From positions 182,752 to 246,751 of the forward strand of contig SJOL01006418.1 of the NCBI GenBank assembly GCA_004794785.1: DNA of 64,000 nt, given 5' to 3'. The stretch comes from Opisthorchis felineus. Lineage: Eukaryota > Platyhelminthes > Trematoda > Opisthorchiida > Opisthorchiidae. Below, in pieces: positions 14,301 through 26,944 of this stretch. The notes under the pieces were generated by a model. That model was given only the letters and a program-made list of their open reading frames with translations, was not told the DNA's origin and did not search any database. The position numbers were made by a program, and so were the translations under genes. Within the stretch, counting starts at the first letter, position 1. Every line of letters begins with the position of its first letter.

Positions 14301-15479
14301 AGATTCATTTACAAAACTGAAAGAGCTAAGTGGAATTCTGTTTATACGCACTGTCAAACTTCAAAAGACTTTACCAATCGCTTACCAGTGAGTGGATCCA
14401 TGTCAGCCTCCTGTAAATTAGATAACATTTCACCTAATATTGTGAAACGTCCATGCGGTTAAAACGAATATCTGAAGGATTTTAGTCAAATATGAATGCA
14501 GGTATGCTTTTTTCACCCTCAGTTTCAAAACACTGGTAGATTTCCTGCCGGATAACAGATGGACTGTACAGAAATCGAGATGGAAATACATGAAATACTT
14601 GATACCGTTTCTCCGCGATCTGATGTGAAATCATGAATTTTTGCTAACTCATCACGCGATGTTTTTTTTTCCAAGGAAACCCGAAAAGGACTACTCGTCT
14701 ACCATTACCTTTAAATAAATAATACTAGTTTTGTTACAATGATTGAGTGAAGGCGTGGTTAGATTAATTAAACTGCGATTGGTAAATGCGATCGTTGACT
14801 GTAATTTCTATGATGGGCGCAAGGTCCTCTGCATGGTCCTCTACATGTGGCCTACTCGCCTTCTCCCAGAAACTCTTGCAATTTTTTCGAGACTCAGGCA
14901 AAAAATACACCGATGCGGAATAGAAACGCAGCATGTTGTTGTGTGAACTGATCCTTCATTCTTTTAAACAGCAGACATGAAAGCCTTATCTTTTTAGAAA
15001 AGATTATCGTTGATGAGTTAGAATAATATTTTTCCCCGAAAGTTGAGTGGCTTCCTGAAAGCTGCTTTATTGTTTTTACTCTTAAGGATGAACCACTATT
15101 CTGCAAAACTAAGGTGGGCCTACAAATACGATTCGCTAAATCCAGCGCGACAAGCTGCTTTATATTGAAATGCATTCCGTGTAGAGTTATACGCGAACTT
15201 GCAACAGACAATCATTATCCTCACAGTCGACAGCGTAACATCAGTGATGCTCCGTTGCCTTTTTATGAAGAAAAGAATAAAAGTGGATAAGAGAGATCTA
15301 TTGTCAGCCTACCACAACCATTCTGAGATATCTACACCTCCAGACACTCACTCAAACAATCTGGATGGTAACTGACAACAGAAGCACAAATGAAATCGAT
15401 TAGCATCCACATGTTGCAGCGTTTCCAATCAATCTCAGTGGAGATCACGTGATCTTCATCTCAGAAGGCGAGTCATGCC
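5378..15479. other. Non-coding stretch
   Basis: Many short frames, none with convincing splice borders or recognisable motifs. At 12.14-12.43 kb two overlapping plus-strand frames are open and a gtaagt donor follows at about 12430, but neither frame is clearly coding. At 9109 and 40889 the same 13-mer ggttcaaatttgg occurs, loosely like a tRNA B box, possibly traces of an old SINE. Confidence 0.45.
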
Positions 15480-16500
15480 AAAAGCACCCTCTACTTAGTA
15501 AAAAATTGACTACCTCTATGTTTCCGCCACTCTGAAGTGGGTACAAGAAACAGCACCCTTTTCGGCAAACGATAGTTCGGCATGCGGAATACATGGTTTC
15601 TAGGACGGGACACATTGTTCCACGGAAGTCAAGCTGATCCCTTAGTGACTACCACACTAACTACGGACCACTTTCTTGAAAATGCAACATTCTTCTTTTC
15701 CAAGATGTAGGTAAAGAGATCAGACAAGCGCTGACTTAGCAGTTCACTTCCATCTTTGAACTATGCGGAGGGGAGGTCATCCGGGACAACGGCTAGGTGG
15801 CGCTTGGGAGGAGATGTGCAGTCATAGAACTCCGAAGAGCTTTCAAGCTTACTGTCCAGGGTAATAGCTCAGCTGCAGGATTCTAAACAGTGGCAGAGAG
15901 GTACCGCGAGAGTTGTTGTTCAGACTGCTTGGCCTGGAGGACGAGGAGCCACTACGTCTCCTAGATGGTCGCGCCATTTCCATCCCCGGTAGTTCCACTC
16001 AGGCAGTTTCCGGGGAACTGTCGCACAGACCAAATGAAATCACCTTTAGTCATTCACGGCTTTCTGAAAACTATTCCATTTCCTTGGACTTACGTGTTCA
16101 CCAAACTTGAGGATCAGCGCGCACGCCCAGTTTAATTTGGCTTCTGTTAGTGTGTCGGGCCAAATTATGTTTGGGATCGGCGGAAACAGCTCTTCAAGAT
16201 TCAAGCAGCAACAGTGTCCTGTCTGATGCCAACTGTTTGGTCCGACCTGGTAGCGCCGTGCTACTGGCGAAACTCCCGGGGCTTTGTAAATTTATGCCGA
16301 TCTCGTCCAACCACGAACTAAAACCTGACGGTATATCCGTTGGAAGCAAATCCAAAAGACGTTTCTGATAGATTCCTCTAACTTCGGGAGCTGCCAATTC
16401 TCTCGGTTGCAAAGCGATTTTTCCCCACTTTAAGCGATTCTGAAACACGAAGACAGAAACGAATCCGGACGACCGCGTTGTCGGAATCCACAAATATTTT
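15480..16500 (-). mobile_element. Decayed RTE-like non-LTR retrotransposon (endonuclease-RT linker to start of RT)
   Basis: Minus-strand translation, in pieces across frames, gives the linker and early RT region of a LINE ORF2. The order is: PEVRGIYQKRLLDLLP, then SDRTLLLLES, then VSADPKHNLARHTNRSQIKL and GVRADPQVW followed by TRKSKEME. Next come TTGDGNGATI and QAKQSEQQLS, then SEFYDCTSPPKRHLAVVPDD, LPSA and FKDGSELLSQRLSDLFTYIL. These match, in order, the pattern I know from RTE-like elements in tapeworm and fluke genomes. There are several in-frame stops and at least two frameshifts, so it is a dead copy. The endonuclease domain and the main RT catalytic core were not found. Limits are approximate. 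Confidence 0.75.
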
Positions 16501-16619
16501 CCAAACCTAGCAGCATTCAGTTACTGATCCACCCCATCGGTAATTGATGGTGATATGATTAATTTGGGTTTGTAGCTGGCTGTTAAAAGAACACCGTGTT
16601 GCAAGATTTCGGTTATTTT

Positions 16620-17470
16620 GGAAGTTGATAGTCCACAAGAAATCTGTGGTCAGCACATAGCTGAAGCACGTATTCGGCCCTATCCGGAATTATGGAGTCC
16701 GATCCATGTCGACCACCTAACTGAATCCAAAACGCGCTATGTCTGCCCAGTTATATATTCAGATCTCCCGTAAATAACGAAAGCTAAGCCCTCAGCCCAT
16801 AACAGGACATTCAGGATATCATAAAACATGTCGTTGATGGTCTCAAAACAATAAACCGTTAAGGCATAGGCAGATACAACATGCGGACGACGCTCAGATT
16901 CATGCTTGCTTAACTTGCTCACGGTAGCCATCAACTGATATCCCTTCGTGCTTGGATACCTCGGCCTACTGACTTAGGATGGCACCTATCCCGGCACGTC
17001 CCGCCGCAGCGGCCTCTGGACTGCCAGAGATGGGACAGTTAGCTCAACCATTGTGCTTGCATCTTGAATTCATTCTTCTGATACACGGCACACTCCAATA
17101 TCCAGCGTATCCACTGTGAGAGCAAGGGAAGCTTGTTATTCTACTTGCTTCAGAGTACCAAAATTAAAAACAGCCAGACTGGCTGAACGTCAAGGTTTGA
17201 AGATGGACTTCAAGACGCCTGAGGCCGTCAGTGGGGGCTGACTCGCGGATGCTGCGGCCAAATGGAGTTGTCCGTCCTGGCGCACAAACCTACAAGGAGT
17301 GAGTTATTAAAGGGGTAGGGGAAGGTGAGGAAAAAGCATTTGAAATAGAATTAGACAAGGCGTCATCAGTAGCCAGTTTTCGCTTTCCCGCATTCCTGTA
17401 TGCTGCAAGTAAGGCGACTTGGCTGATGACACCACACGACGGCTTAACTAGCATGGGCCGAGATGCTGCC
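16620..17470. repeat. Possible interspersed-repeat segment, unclassified
   Basis: This stretch is richer in G and C than its surroundings, with GC-dense patches around 16980-17040 and 17200-17300. On the plus strand a short reading gives ELWSPIHVDHLTESK, which loosely resembles the 'W.rIHvD..' motif of retroviral-type integrases, but it is too short to classify. No complete element, terminal repeat or target duplication was found. It is listed because its composition differs from neighbouring DNA and it adjoins the LINE remnant. Confidence 0.25.
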
Positions 17471-19803
17471 AGGACACATACATCTAGACGGTATCACGTA
17501 ATCATGCAATCATTTCATCATCACGCAATTATGTAATCATCTCGATGTACGGTCGCCTAACCAGTTTTTCAGATACTGGCACAATATTCATCCGATAGGT
17601 TTATCACAGTCCAAATGTCCAACTCTTCTCGAATTCCGTTGTTCCAAATGGTGGTCGGTCCACGTTTCCTGGTAACTAGGAAGACATCCTGGCCGGTGAC
17701 GAAACGCGAAACACTAGCCAGCCATTAAGAACTACGGTATTCCACTTATGGTGTTTCCTAAACAGGCCGAGCTATTTGACCTTATAATAGCAGTACTTTC
17801 CTTTAAGCTAGTCAAAAGCTAGTCCTTTTCATTCAAATCACTATTTGGGAAGTTTAAGTAGGTCAGTGTCTATTCGGAAGTTTCACACCTGGGGGCCAGT
17901 ATAAGTTCGTTCATAATCAGTGTTCAATATGCTTGTTGTTGGGTGACAGTAAACAGCAGCTTTCCTGATATAAGCACATTTACTGAACTAAAACTTGTAC
18001 GGAAATAAAGCATGATAATTCTTTTCAAAACTTTCATCTGGAACCTAGGTCCTTTTGGTACGTGCATTTCACCTTAAAAACGGCGTAATCATTCGTGCGC
18101 AGAACTGAAATTCTGAAATTACTGATGCCTTTACTTCGTCAGCTTTACTGTGTTGTTGGAATTTTTGTTACCTGCTATGTCCACAGATCTCGCAATCATG
18201 CATTTTCGCCGCAAGTTTTATGAAGATGCAAACTGATTGATGCATTAGCAATGGGAAAGTATACATCAAACTTCATCGCCTTTCTTAGAGGCAAACTTAC
18301 TCTCTATATTTCATTCCTTTTAGTTCACGTCGTCTCAACTACATGTCTAGAATAATGCCAAGCTTTTAATGGGAATCTTATTGCCATGAAAATTATCTGT
18401 AGGCAAATAGTTACCGCCACACCCTAACAAAGTGCCAATAAATTCTGAAATCAGAATCCGAAGAATTTATTTATGGAGAACAGGATATAGAAAAGAGTAC
18501 ATTAAGTGTTGAGTTTTCAATTCATCGGATTGTTGAATTCACCCGACCACCGGAAAACATGGTAACACATGGAATTATATCCACTCGATTTTATTCCCTA
18601 ACGCTCTGGCACAGCTTATCACAATGGGTCGCCGAAACGGAAAAAAAGACCAAATGCTCCCAGGGGTATATTAGCGTGGTTGCCATCTGGTTCAGTATTT
18701 ACGGGTTTGGAAAACAATCTAGAGGCCAGAATTAGAAGGCATTTTGATTTTATTGTTCCTTGTAAAGAGAGCACAATTATTTAAGATAACCCGAGGCTGA
18801 CGAGGAAGCGTGTTTTCCTCTTCAAAATATTGACGTCAGCCATCCTTTTGGGGCAAATGAGTCCAAACGGTTAGCGACCTTAGAAACAAAAATAAATAAG
18901 GTTTGTTTACTCTTTCTTAATAACTCGATTTTTAACAAAAGACATTTAATTCCATCGAGGTGCAAATTATCCGGTATAAACATGCTGCCTGAAATTCTCT
19001 GGGGCTTTTTAATGAACATGTACACCTATTAAGAATGCTGACATCACACTTGGTGCGACTGGGAAAATGCACATGAGCTCTTAAGGCCAAAGCTATAATA
19101 TGCGGTATAACATGAGTTCACTGCATATTTTCAAAAGTCGCGCTCCAGTCAGCCAATGGGTCGCTGTGGAAAATGTCTTATGGACGATTGAATACAGTTG
19201 ACTAGCATGAACCAATCATTTAGAATCCTTGTACGAGTAACTTGGTTAGGTCTAAAAGGACACGCAGGTTGAGTTATGTGTAAATTCATTAGCCTGCATT
19301 TTAATCCGCGTTCTGGGGCTTCTCATGATACGTGAACTCAGTTTGTAAGTTAACTAAACACGTTTACCGGTTGGGGAATTTTGCTTATCAGGGCTTCATG
19401 GGAAATATTAGAAACGAGTTCCAATCGACTTGATGTGAATGCCAAATAACCTCTACTTTACACGTTGCTTCCTAGGATAAATTACATAAGGACTCTTAAT
19501 GGATGGTATCGAATCCAATGGTTTGGTCTGAATTAAAATTGTACCGGAATGGAAGGTATTACACCAGCTTGTTTCTCATATCCATTAGAACGACCTGTAG
19601 AGTATCAACTGACAATCCCTTCATTCTTTTGAGCTGTTTACTACCTATTTTCTGACCAAAGTGACAGCAATATCAACCTTTAAAATGGATTTTAATTAAT
19701 TTTATTGCCAATTTATAACCACTTTGAGAAGATTTGCTTTTACTCATGTGCTTTACTCAAACAAAACTATTAATTTGCAATTTCTGAAGACCTGACAGTA
19801 AAT

Positions 19804-19858
19804 GCTCATATATATCATGCTCATATATATGCTCATATATATGCCCATATATATATAC
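19804..19858. repeat. AT-rich tandem repeat at left edge of gap
   Basis: Variants of the unit 'gctcatatatat' repeat four to five times (tgctcatatatat, tgcccatatatatata) up to the first N. The array runs into the assembly gap, so its full length is unknown. This is the likely cause of the gap. Confidence 0.85.
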
Positions 19859-20318
19859 NNNNNNNNNNNNNNNNNNNNNNNNNNNNNNNNNNNNNNNNNN
19901 NNNNNNNNNNNNNNNNNNNNNNNNNNNNNNNNNNNNNNNNNNNNNNNNNNNNNNNNNNNNNNNNNNNNNNNNNNNNNNNNNNNNNNNNNNNNNNNNNNNN
20001 NNNNNNNNNNNNNNNNNNNNNNNNNNNNNNNNNNNNNNNNNNNNNNNNNNNNNNNNNNNNNNNNNNNNNNNNNNNNNNNNNNNNNNNNNNNNNNNNNNNN
20101 NNNNNNNNNNNNNNNNNNNNNNNNNNNNNNNNNNNNNNNNNNNNNNNNNNNNNNNNNNNNNNNNNNNNNNNNNNNNNNNNNNNNNNNNNNNNNNNNNNNN
20201 NNNNNNNNNNNNNNNNNNNNNNNNNNNNNNNNNNNNNNNNNNNNNNNNNNNNNNNNNNNNNNNNNNNNNNNNNNNNNNNNNNNNNNNNNNNNNNNNNNNN
20301 NNNNNNNNNNNNNNNNNN
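19859..20318. other. Assembly gap (460 N)
   Basis: 460 consecutive undetermined bases. Open frames that cross it are artefacts of translating N and carry no evidence. Confidence 0.99.
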
Positions 20319-20328
20319 CCCCCCCCCC
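20319..20328. repeat. Poly-C run at right edge of gap
   Basis: Ten consecutive C immediately follow the gap. Such an edge is typical of a sequencing stall or a low-quality contig end, so the true base count is uncertain. Confidence 0.8.
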
Positions 20329-20571
20329 GACTTCCAGCATTGCAATTTGTTTGACCAGTTCCCTGAGAAACAGTGGGTGAAAGCAAGTAGATATCACCGC
20401 ATACTGTACAATGCCATCCTTCTTTTCGGTAGAAGTTCCTGATAATTTACGTGTGGTGTATATAGGATACAACCTCCCATCACTTCCAAACCAGCACTTA
20501 TGACACTTAGGGAATGCAACTTTCGTTTGATTCCATTGGTTTACTCCAGTCATCTGAACTACTTCGCTCAA
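20329..20571 (-). CDS. Weak candidate coding stretch broken by the assembly gap
   Basis: On the minus strand, entering the gap, about 80 codons are open and include NQTKVAFPKCHKCWFGSDGR, then YPIYTTRKLSGTS. A pair of Cys (CHKC) could suggest a small metal-binding motif, but this is not enough to name. Any continuation lies in the undetermined bases. Confidence 0.2.
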
Positions 20572-23500
20572 AAACTTTCAAACTTGTGGGGTATTACGTC
20601 CAATCCACTCTCCCGAAGACAGCCATATGGTGAACCATGAATTCTTCCAGGTATCAGGCGTCGTTCCAAAGGACATACAGGAACACCTACTGGGAGGAAG
20701 TGCTCTTCTCAATATACTGCTGCATGGATAAACAACAACCAATCAATATCTTGCCAAAATTAGTCTTAAAATCTTTAAAGTACCTATATGAATCATTCGA
20801 ATTTCACCACTTAGAATATACATATTTCACACAGGCACTTCGCAAACCTAGCTGAAATGCCATTGTTTATCTAACCTGTCTGCAACTGTTATCAACTTGA
20901 CCGTTAATAATTGATCGGCGAACTCCCGTGCATATTGAAAAAAACCGTATAATCAGAATGATAGGCTGGCCTCCCAATTTTGCCGTTGTTCGCTTTGAAC
21001 CAAAAATGAAGCCTAGACCACCGAAAATGAGGGTACCGGTTGGCAACACCTCTCAGGCACTGATTTTTGTGAGGAAAGGTGTGGTGTCAGCTATGCCTAA
21101 AGCTTCTCAGAGTGCTTGCGGACTATGAGTTGCGGACAAATTAGAGCTTTTACAGACAGCACTACTGCTACTCTTGAAGTAAAACTATAAATACGAGTAG
21201 CTTGGATGAAAATAAACACTGGCTTCAATTTCCTAAGCTTCACACTGAAGAGCTTTGCGCATCTGTACAATATCAGCGTGTGATGAGCCGTGGACGTAAC
21301 ACAACGTGCTCACCATTGGTGCCGACTTGAATTATTTAATTGAGTTATTAAATTACGCAATGTGACAAACTTGTTGCAAAGTTCAGACGCATAGGTGGGG
21401 TGAAAAAAGGGTTCTTGAAGATTAAAAGGGCGGGAAACAGGTGGTTGGGTTCCGCCCGTACACGTCTCGTTTTACTCATGTTTTATGTATCTGGGTATAC
21501 CTTAAAAGGGTAAATTTTGTTACAGTTGTCCCAACATCATTAAAAGCGAATGATATTCGGAAACATCGAACAGTACAATTCGTTCTGTACGTATGTCCTG
21601 TCAAACTTTCACCAGCCACTTGGTTAGTGCTGTTATCTTCAGATAGTAACTTGGGTCTGATGAGACTACATCTGGGAAAGCGAGACAGCTTAGAACTTGA
21701 GTTTTCGGAAGCAGTCTTGATTTTTTTTCAACTGACTGTTCATTAGATGTGACACAATTAAGGCAGCATGAGTTGGACGTCATATGAATTATGAGTTCCC
21801 CTCTTTAAGTTGTTTATACTGTTGATCGTCCGTCCAGTTTTCGTGGCCAGCTGGGTAGCTAAAATGAAACTTTTCACCACGGCGGATGGAGTGTTGCAGT
21901 ACTCTTCATAATTTTATTCGACGACGGCTCTGCCATTTCGGTGTAGGCTGTCGGCCGGATAAGTGATAGAGTTACGGTTCGGTTCACAACATTCTCCTTA
22001 GGCATCTTGAAATTCAGTGTCAGTCGTTGTCTTGGAACTTTGCGCAACCTTTGGTTCATCAATAAAGACGCACAAAGATATCCCTTCAGAGTTTTTACTG
22101 ATATTCGTCACTTGTTCATGGCCAGGATGAATTTTTCCTCATATAGCTAATTACACTAACTTCGTTTAAATAATAAATGTGAGCGGTATTTTTGGGAGCA
22201 TTCTGAATCACGGAGAATAATCGGATAACGAATTTCCGCAGAGTCCACCTGTCTAAATCCGCTGGTCTCAATTTCTTCAAACAAAAACTTTCAGTATGTG
22301 TCGATTACAGGAGAATGTGATATTGGATCCATTATTCAGTACAAATACTCTATGTATGAGTTTCTTCTCTCGGTTACTTTGAAAAGTGACCAAAGAGCAT
22401 AATGGAAAAGTGAGAAAATAAACTACAGTCAGAGACACTTATTAGTCAGTGAAAAAAACGTGTTAACTCTATGAATGTAATAGTGATAGGTAAATGGTGT
22501 GCTCATTAGCTGAGCAACAATCACGCTGATCACCTTCTTTGTCTGACCTACTCCTAGTTATGTTGGTAGACACCAAACTATGTTTCAAGCACCTACCATC
22601 TTGCACCAGATCCGGAGTTATAAAGTATGGATAGTGCGATCGCCCCTTATCTGGTCAATAGGAATCAGCGATCGATGAGATCGGGACACTCGGCGTTCTC
22701 TATAGTGTGTAATGTAAGGTATGATATATATGTAATATGGTCTCCGGTCCATACAAGGAGATCAGCTGCGTCCTAAATACGACGGGACGACTGAAGAACT
22801 GACGAGACACAGAGAAATAAATCTATTACGACGAAGTAAACCAGATGCAGTAAACAGATAACGAGTGTGTAGTTTGGTTTACTTGTCAAACGACATTCGC
22901 ATATGTGCATATAGGTGTGTGCGACAAGATGTGACAGCCGTGAGACGCTAAACTAGCCCCGGTCCTGTGATCAAGACAATCTCATACTCGTGGATAGTAA
23001 TTTTTTAGGTGAACCCTTCATTTTCAATCGGCAATTCAACCCATTCATCCAGTTAGTGTTGTAACTCGTGAAGCTTTAATTAGAACTGGAGTTAGAGTAT
23101 ATAGGGAGTTAACACAATTGACTAATGATTCACCAAATCACGGGTACAAAAGCTTGGAAGCAGAGTGACCAGTATAGCACCACAAAGTGTTTGGATAAAC
23201 AGAGATTCGAACATTTCGGTGCCCCTTATTGCATACGATCACAACAAACGTTTTGGACCAAATCTTCCAACGACCTGCTTCTAACCTATATTAAGGGCTC
23301 TCGCGCAGTCAACTCTCCGCACATAGCGAGGTGAGTACATAGGACGGATCATGCGGAGGAACATCACAACTTCCTGACCTTCGCTTACAGCTTCCAAACC
23401 TTTCCCAGTGAGCCTTTTTGCGGTAGCATCTAACATTCACCGGTGTTTTCACATCCACTAGGATAGCAGCTGGTAGCAGGAAGTACGTGTTTAAAAAAAC

Positions 23501-24419
23501 ATGGCTCAGGGTTGGCTTAATTTCAAATAAAAGACCCCAGCCACTTATCAGTCCACCTGCGTTCTGTGTCTTCTATCTATCATAGTGGACAAGCGCTACG
23601 CGAAAGTGGTGGAGGACGAGGTGAGATATGTTAAACGACCTGAAGTTTCTGAATCCCTTACTTCTTTAAACAAATTGCTTCTGAGTAGGAAGTGTGTTAA
23701 AATATCCCTTACCAATACGGAAGCTCTTCATGTAAGCTTCGGAAGGCCGGGCGAAATCCCAAACCTGCATTCCGAAGGGCCACGGAGAGATCCATTTACA
23801 CCTACACAATGAGTTCAAATAGGCAAGACTTACGACTTCGGGATAGCAGTTTCTAGGTTTGGCCACAGTCCTCTGAATCCTCGCCTAAATTTCACACAAA
23901 TGCTTTGTGACCTCATCTTCTTTGCACGGATCTAGAACAAATTTGACATAATGAGAAAATTCTTCGGTTGCAAATTTCTTCAGGAGCTGATTGTTTAGTT
24001 ACCCTGAGCGTGTCACTGAACATGGTGCTGCTCCTAACGGTGGCCAAATTAAGTTGCAATAGAGGTCTTCGATTCATACGAGATATTTTGTCTTTTGTTC
24101 CTCGTAAAGGCTTTTACTGCGAAGCAACCGACACTCATAGGTAAATTTTTCACCCGGAGATATGCCGTGATAACTGAAAAGTTACTTTATTCTCTTCGCT
24201 ATGAGAAACGTACTGAAAACACTTCTGTTCACAAACTTGCAATCCACCGCTCTCATTTACTCGTTATTGTGGAGTTACCTGGAGAAAATGGATTTTAATA
24301 TAGTTTTATGTACTTTTGAAGCCTCTACTCACCAGTCCTTTTGCAGTCTGTGGGTACTGCAACTGGTCAGAGAATGACTGTACTTTAATTTCACCATATT
24401 TCCTGGTCTTATTCCCCAG

Positions 24420-24643
24420 ATTTTCCCGTGACAACTCAAAGAGGCATGATCCGAGGAATTTCAACTGATGCGCCATCACTTTCTGAAGTAAGATTACGCT
24501 CCTTGACAGCCATTGCCCATCAGGCTTTGAACAATTCCGAAGTGAATATTTTCAACGAGATAATCCGGGATTACTACCAAAGAGTGGAGTTTTTCAAAAA
24601 TCTGATTTTGTTGATTTCTGGAGCCCTCATGACGATAATTTAA
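24420..24643 (+). CDS. Candidate exon of unknown function, helix-rich
   Basis: Acceptor tttcctggtcttattccccag is followed by a frame reading FPVTTQRGMIRGISTDAPSL, then LRSLTAIAHQALNNSEVNIF and NEIIRDYYQRVEFFKNLIL, ending in TAA. The pattern suggests two or three amphipathic helices. A good donor (gtaaga at about 24488) inside the frame would shorten it to about 22 residues. It could belong to the same plus-strand gene as the block at 26.7 kb, but no connecting phase was established. Confidence 0.4.
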
Positions 24644-26713
24644 TTGGGAGATGTTTTGCCCAGTAGTCGAAATGTTCATACTACTTTCTGTAAACATTTC
24701 GGAAAAGTTTTGCTGACTAAGAGCTGATTTGGCTAACAATAACCACAAGGAAGGTAAGTGAAACACAAATTTGCACCTTTCAATAGGTATATAACTGTAA
24801 CTATCGGGATAGTTTTGCGTAGACGCTTTCACGACGAAGTATAAATTGTGGGATTTCCATCCGACACCCGCTTTTTTGAATCCTATTCTGTGTTTAATGA
24901 TGAGATGTACGTTGAGATAAATAACCAGAAATGGCTGTCGTAACGGTTAAATAAGGTCAGGAATTTATTGATGAATTCACATCACGGCACCCAGATGTCC
25001 TTGACCCATGGAGTGCCGTTATAATAAGTTCTCTAGGCATGTACCCCACCTGGTACGCGATAAGGATGCATACAAACTATTCAGGTTCTTCCTTAATCGC
25101 AGCAGACTCTTTTCAAATGTCATCAGAACCAAGTGTGCAATTTGGTAATTGAGGGCAGGCACGCTTAAAGCGTTTCGTCTTCCCGATGTCTTGGCATGCG
25201 GATTTTTGACATACCCATAAGAGTTCTCAAAATATATTATGGTGAAAAAGATAAAAATAGCCTGCTGACATCTTCGGAAAAGATGTGCATCACAACGACT
25301 AGAAACTGTTGTTGTGTGTGTTGAATGGGTTTTGCATGACTGTACCGTCTACTATAACACAAAATGAAGCCAACAACCCAAACGCCTGACGGGCAAGTGG
25401 AGATATTTCACAGCTGGCGTTCATTCAAAAGACAATGATATTATGTAGTTCATTAACCCGTCCGGTTCCTAGGCATAAAACCTCTCAGCTGATGGTATCA
25501 ATAAGCCACAAACGGCCACACTGAGAATCATGTTTGTGTTTCACCTTGCCGGCTAAACCAGTGAACATATTTTTCGCTTTGTTTACAAGCCACTTAGGAT
25601 ATCCTCAGCAGTTTACACAACAAATGACAACCGGTTCGGATTCTGCGGACTTTAGAAGTGCATGCTTTCTATTTTTATTCGTTCTTGTTCTTCCGGGTGC
25701 ACATGAGGTTTTTGTGTGGCTATACGTTCCCAAATGCTACACAGGTTAGATCATTTCTGGACTGTTTTACGTCTGGGTGCTCAGCCACACACCCTGGAGG
25801 AAGTGGGAGATAAATTTGAACAAGTCAGGTCGGACACCTCCCAACATTGGAGAGTAGTGTATGAATCATTCCAACCTACCATGCTTAAATAGAACTACAA
25901 ACCCTACTTAAGCGCGAAACCGAAAGTGGACATTGTTTCGATCGGGCAGCTATGTTTCACATCGTGTCCAAGACGATCATCTGTATTTTTGTTAAATCTA
26001 TTTGTGTGAGACCGGAATTGAACGATAATACCGCTGGCACTCCCCTGGTGATTGACTTGTCTTCGATATCTCGATAGTAAAGATACTTGTTCTGTTCACC
26101 GATTTATCTGACGTTCTGTACTGTACAACCCAACTAATACGGTGAATTACACCATGTCTATCGCATGACAGCCTATTTCTCTTATCTCTCTTCAAGACGC
26201 AGAAAGTGAGTCGGAAAGACCTGATGGTGCGGCAACCCTGTTCTAGCCGGGGAGACCTACCTGGATTCTCTTTTAATGACAGGAAGGCCAATTTACCTCA
26301 TTATATCGTACCGCCTTGCTGATCAGCGGACCGGACCAGAAAACAGCATGCTGTTACTCGAAAACAGGGGGTGGGGTGTATTGAGGTAGTAGTCATACAA
26401 ACTCAGATTTCGTGTATAGTCATCGGAACCCCAGACTTTTACACACAATTTTCTGTGGCTTATAATGGGCTGAATTATAATTACTCCAGTATCTTACTAC
26501 CCAAACTCGATAATCTCTACACTGGCTCACGAAACAAGGAGTGCCCAGCTGTAACCTATACGTGCTTCCTTATGTTATAATGCACTGGCGCGTATCGACT
26601 GAAATCAATAGCGATATTCAAATTAAGTTGTGACTTCATATGCTGGAGGATCAACTGAGTTTGAAGATGAGGACATTGTTTTTATTTAGATTGAGTAAAT
26701 CATACTTCCACAG

Positions 26714-26944
26714 GTAAGTGGATTTACGAAGGTGGACGGGAAGAAGGAAGAACTAGAAGAAGTGTTGGAAAAAGAGGAGCATTGGTGTGATTTTTTTCTA
26801 TTCATTGATGGACAGGTTGAATTTGACGCACTGAAAACTAGTCCGCTATTTGACCAGGAGGTAACCTCACTCAGAATCAAAGCTTCATACACAAAGATTT
26901 TACCTAGAGAACTGGAATATTATAACCATCTTGATACAGGATAA
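26714..26944 (+). CDS. Candidate exon of unknown function, Glu/Lys-rich start
   Basis: The frame follows the acceptor catacttccacag and reads VSGFTKVDGKKEELEEVLEK, then HWCDFFLFIDGQVEFDALKT and SPLFDQE. There it meets a possible donor (GACCAGGAG then gtaacc at about 26861); otherwise it continues to TAA at 26944. A charged helix followed by a hydrophobic strand is plausible for a real protein. No domain recognised. Its position 2 kb downstream of the 24.4 kb block allows, but does not prove, one gene. Confidence 0.4.
   Translation, partial: VSGFTKVDGKKEELEEVLEKEEHWCDFFLFIDGQVEFDALKTSPLFDQEVTSLRIKASYTKILPRELEYYNHLDTG

Larger units (their letters stand above)
17471..24419. other. Non-coding stretch with the assembly gap
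   Basis: Apart from the gap, its flanks and the weak block beside it, nothing is supported. The segment at about 22.66-22.99 kb (an AT-rich patch, then a short GC-richer part and aataaatct) has a loose LTR-like feel, but no paired copy or target duplication is visible. Confidence 0.4.

Noticed and set aside
19753..20571. Apparent long frames across the gap on both strands
   Set aside because: They exist only because N is translated as an unknown residue.
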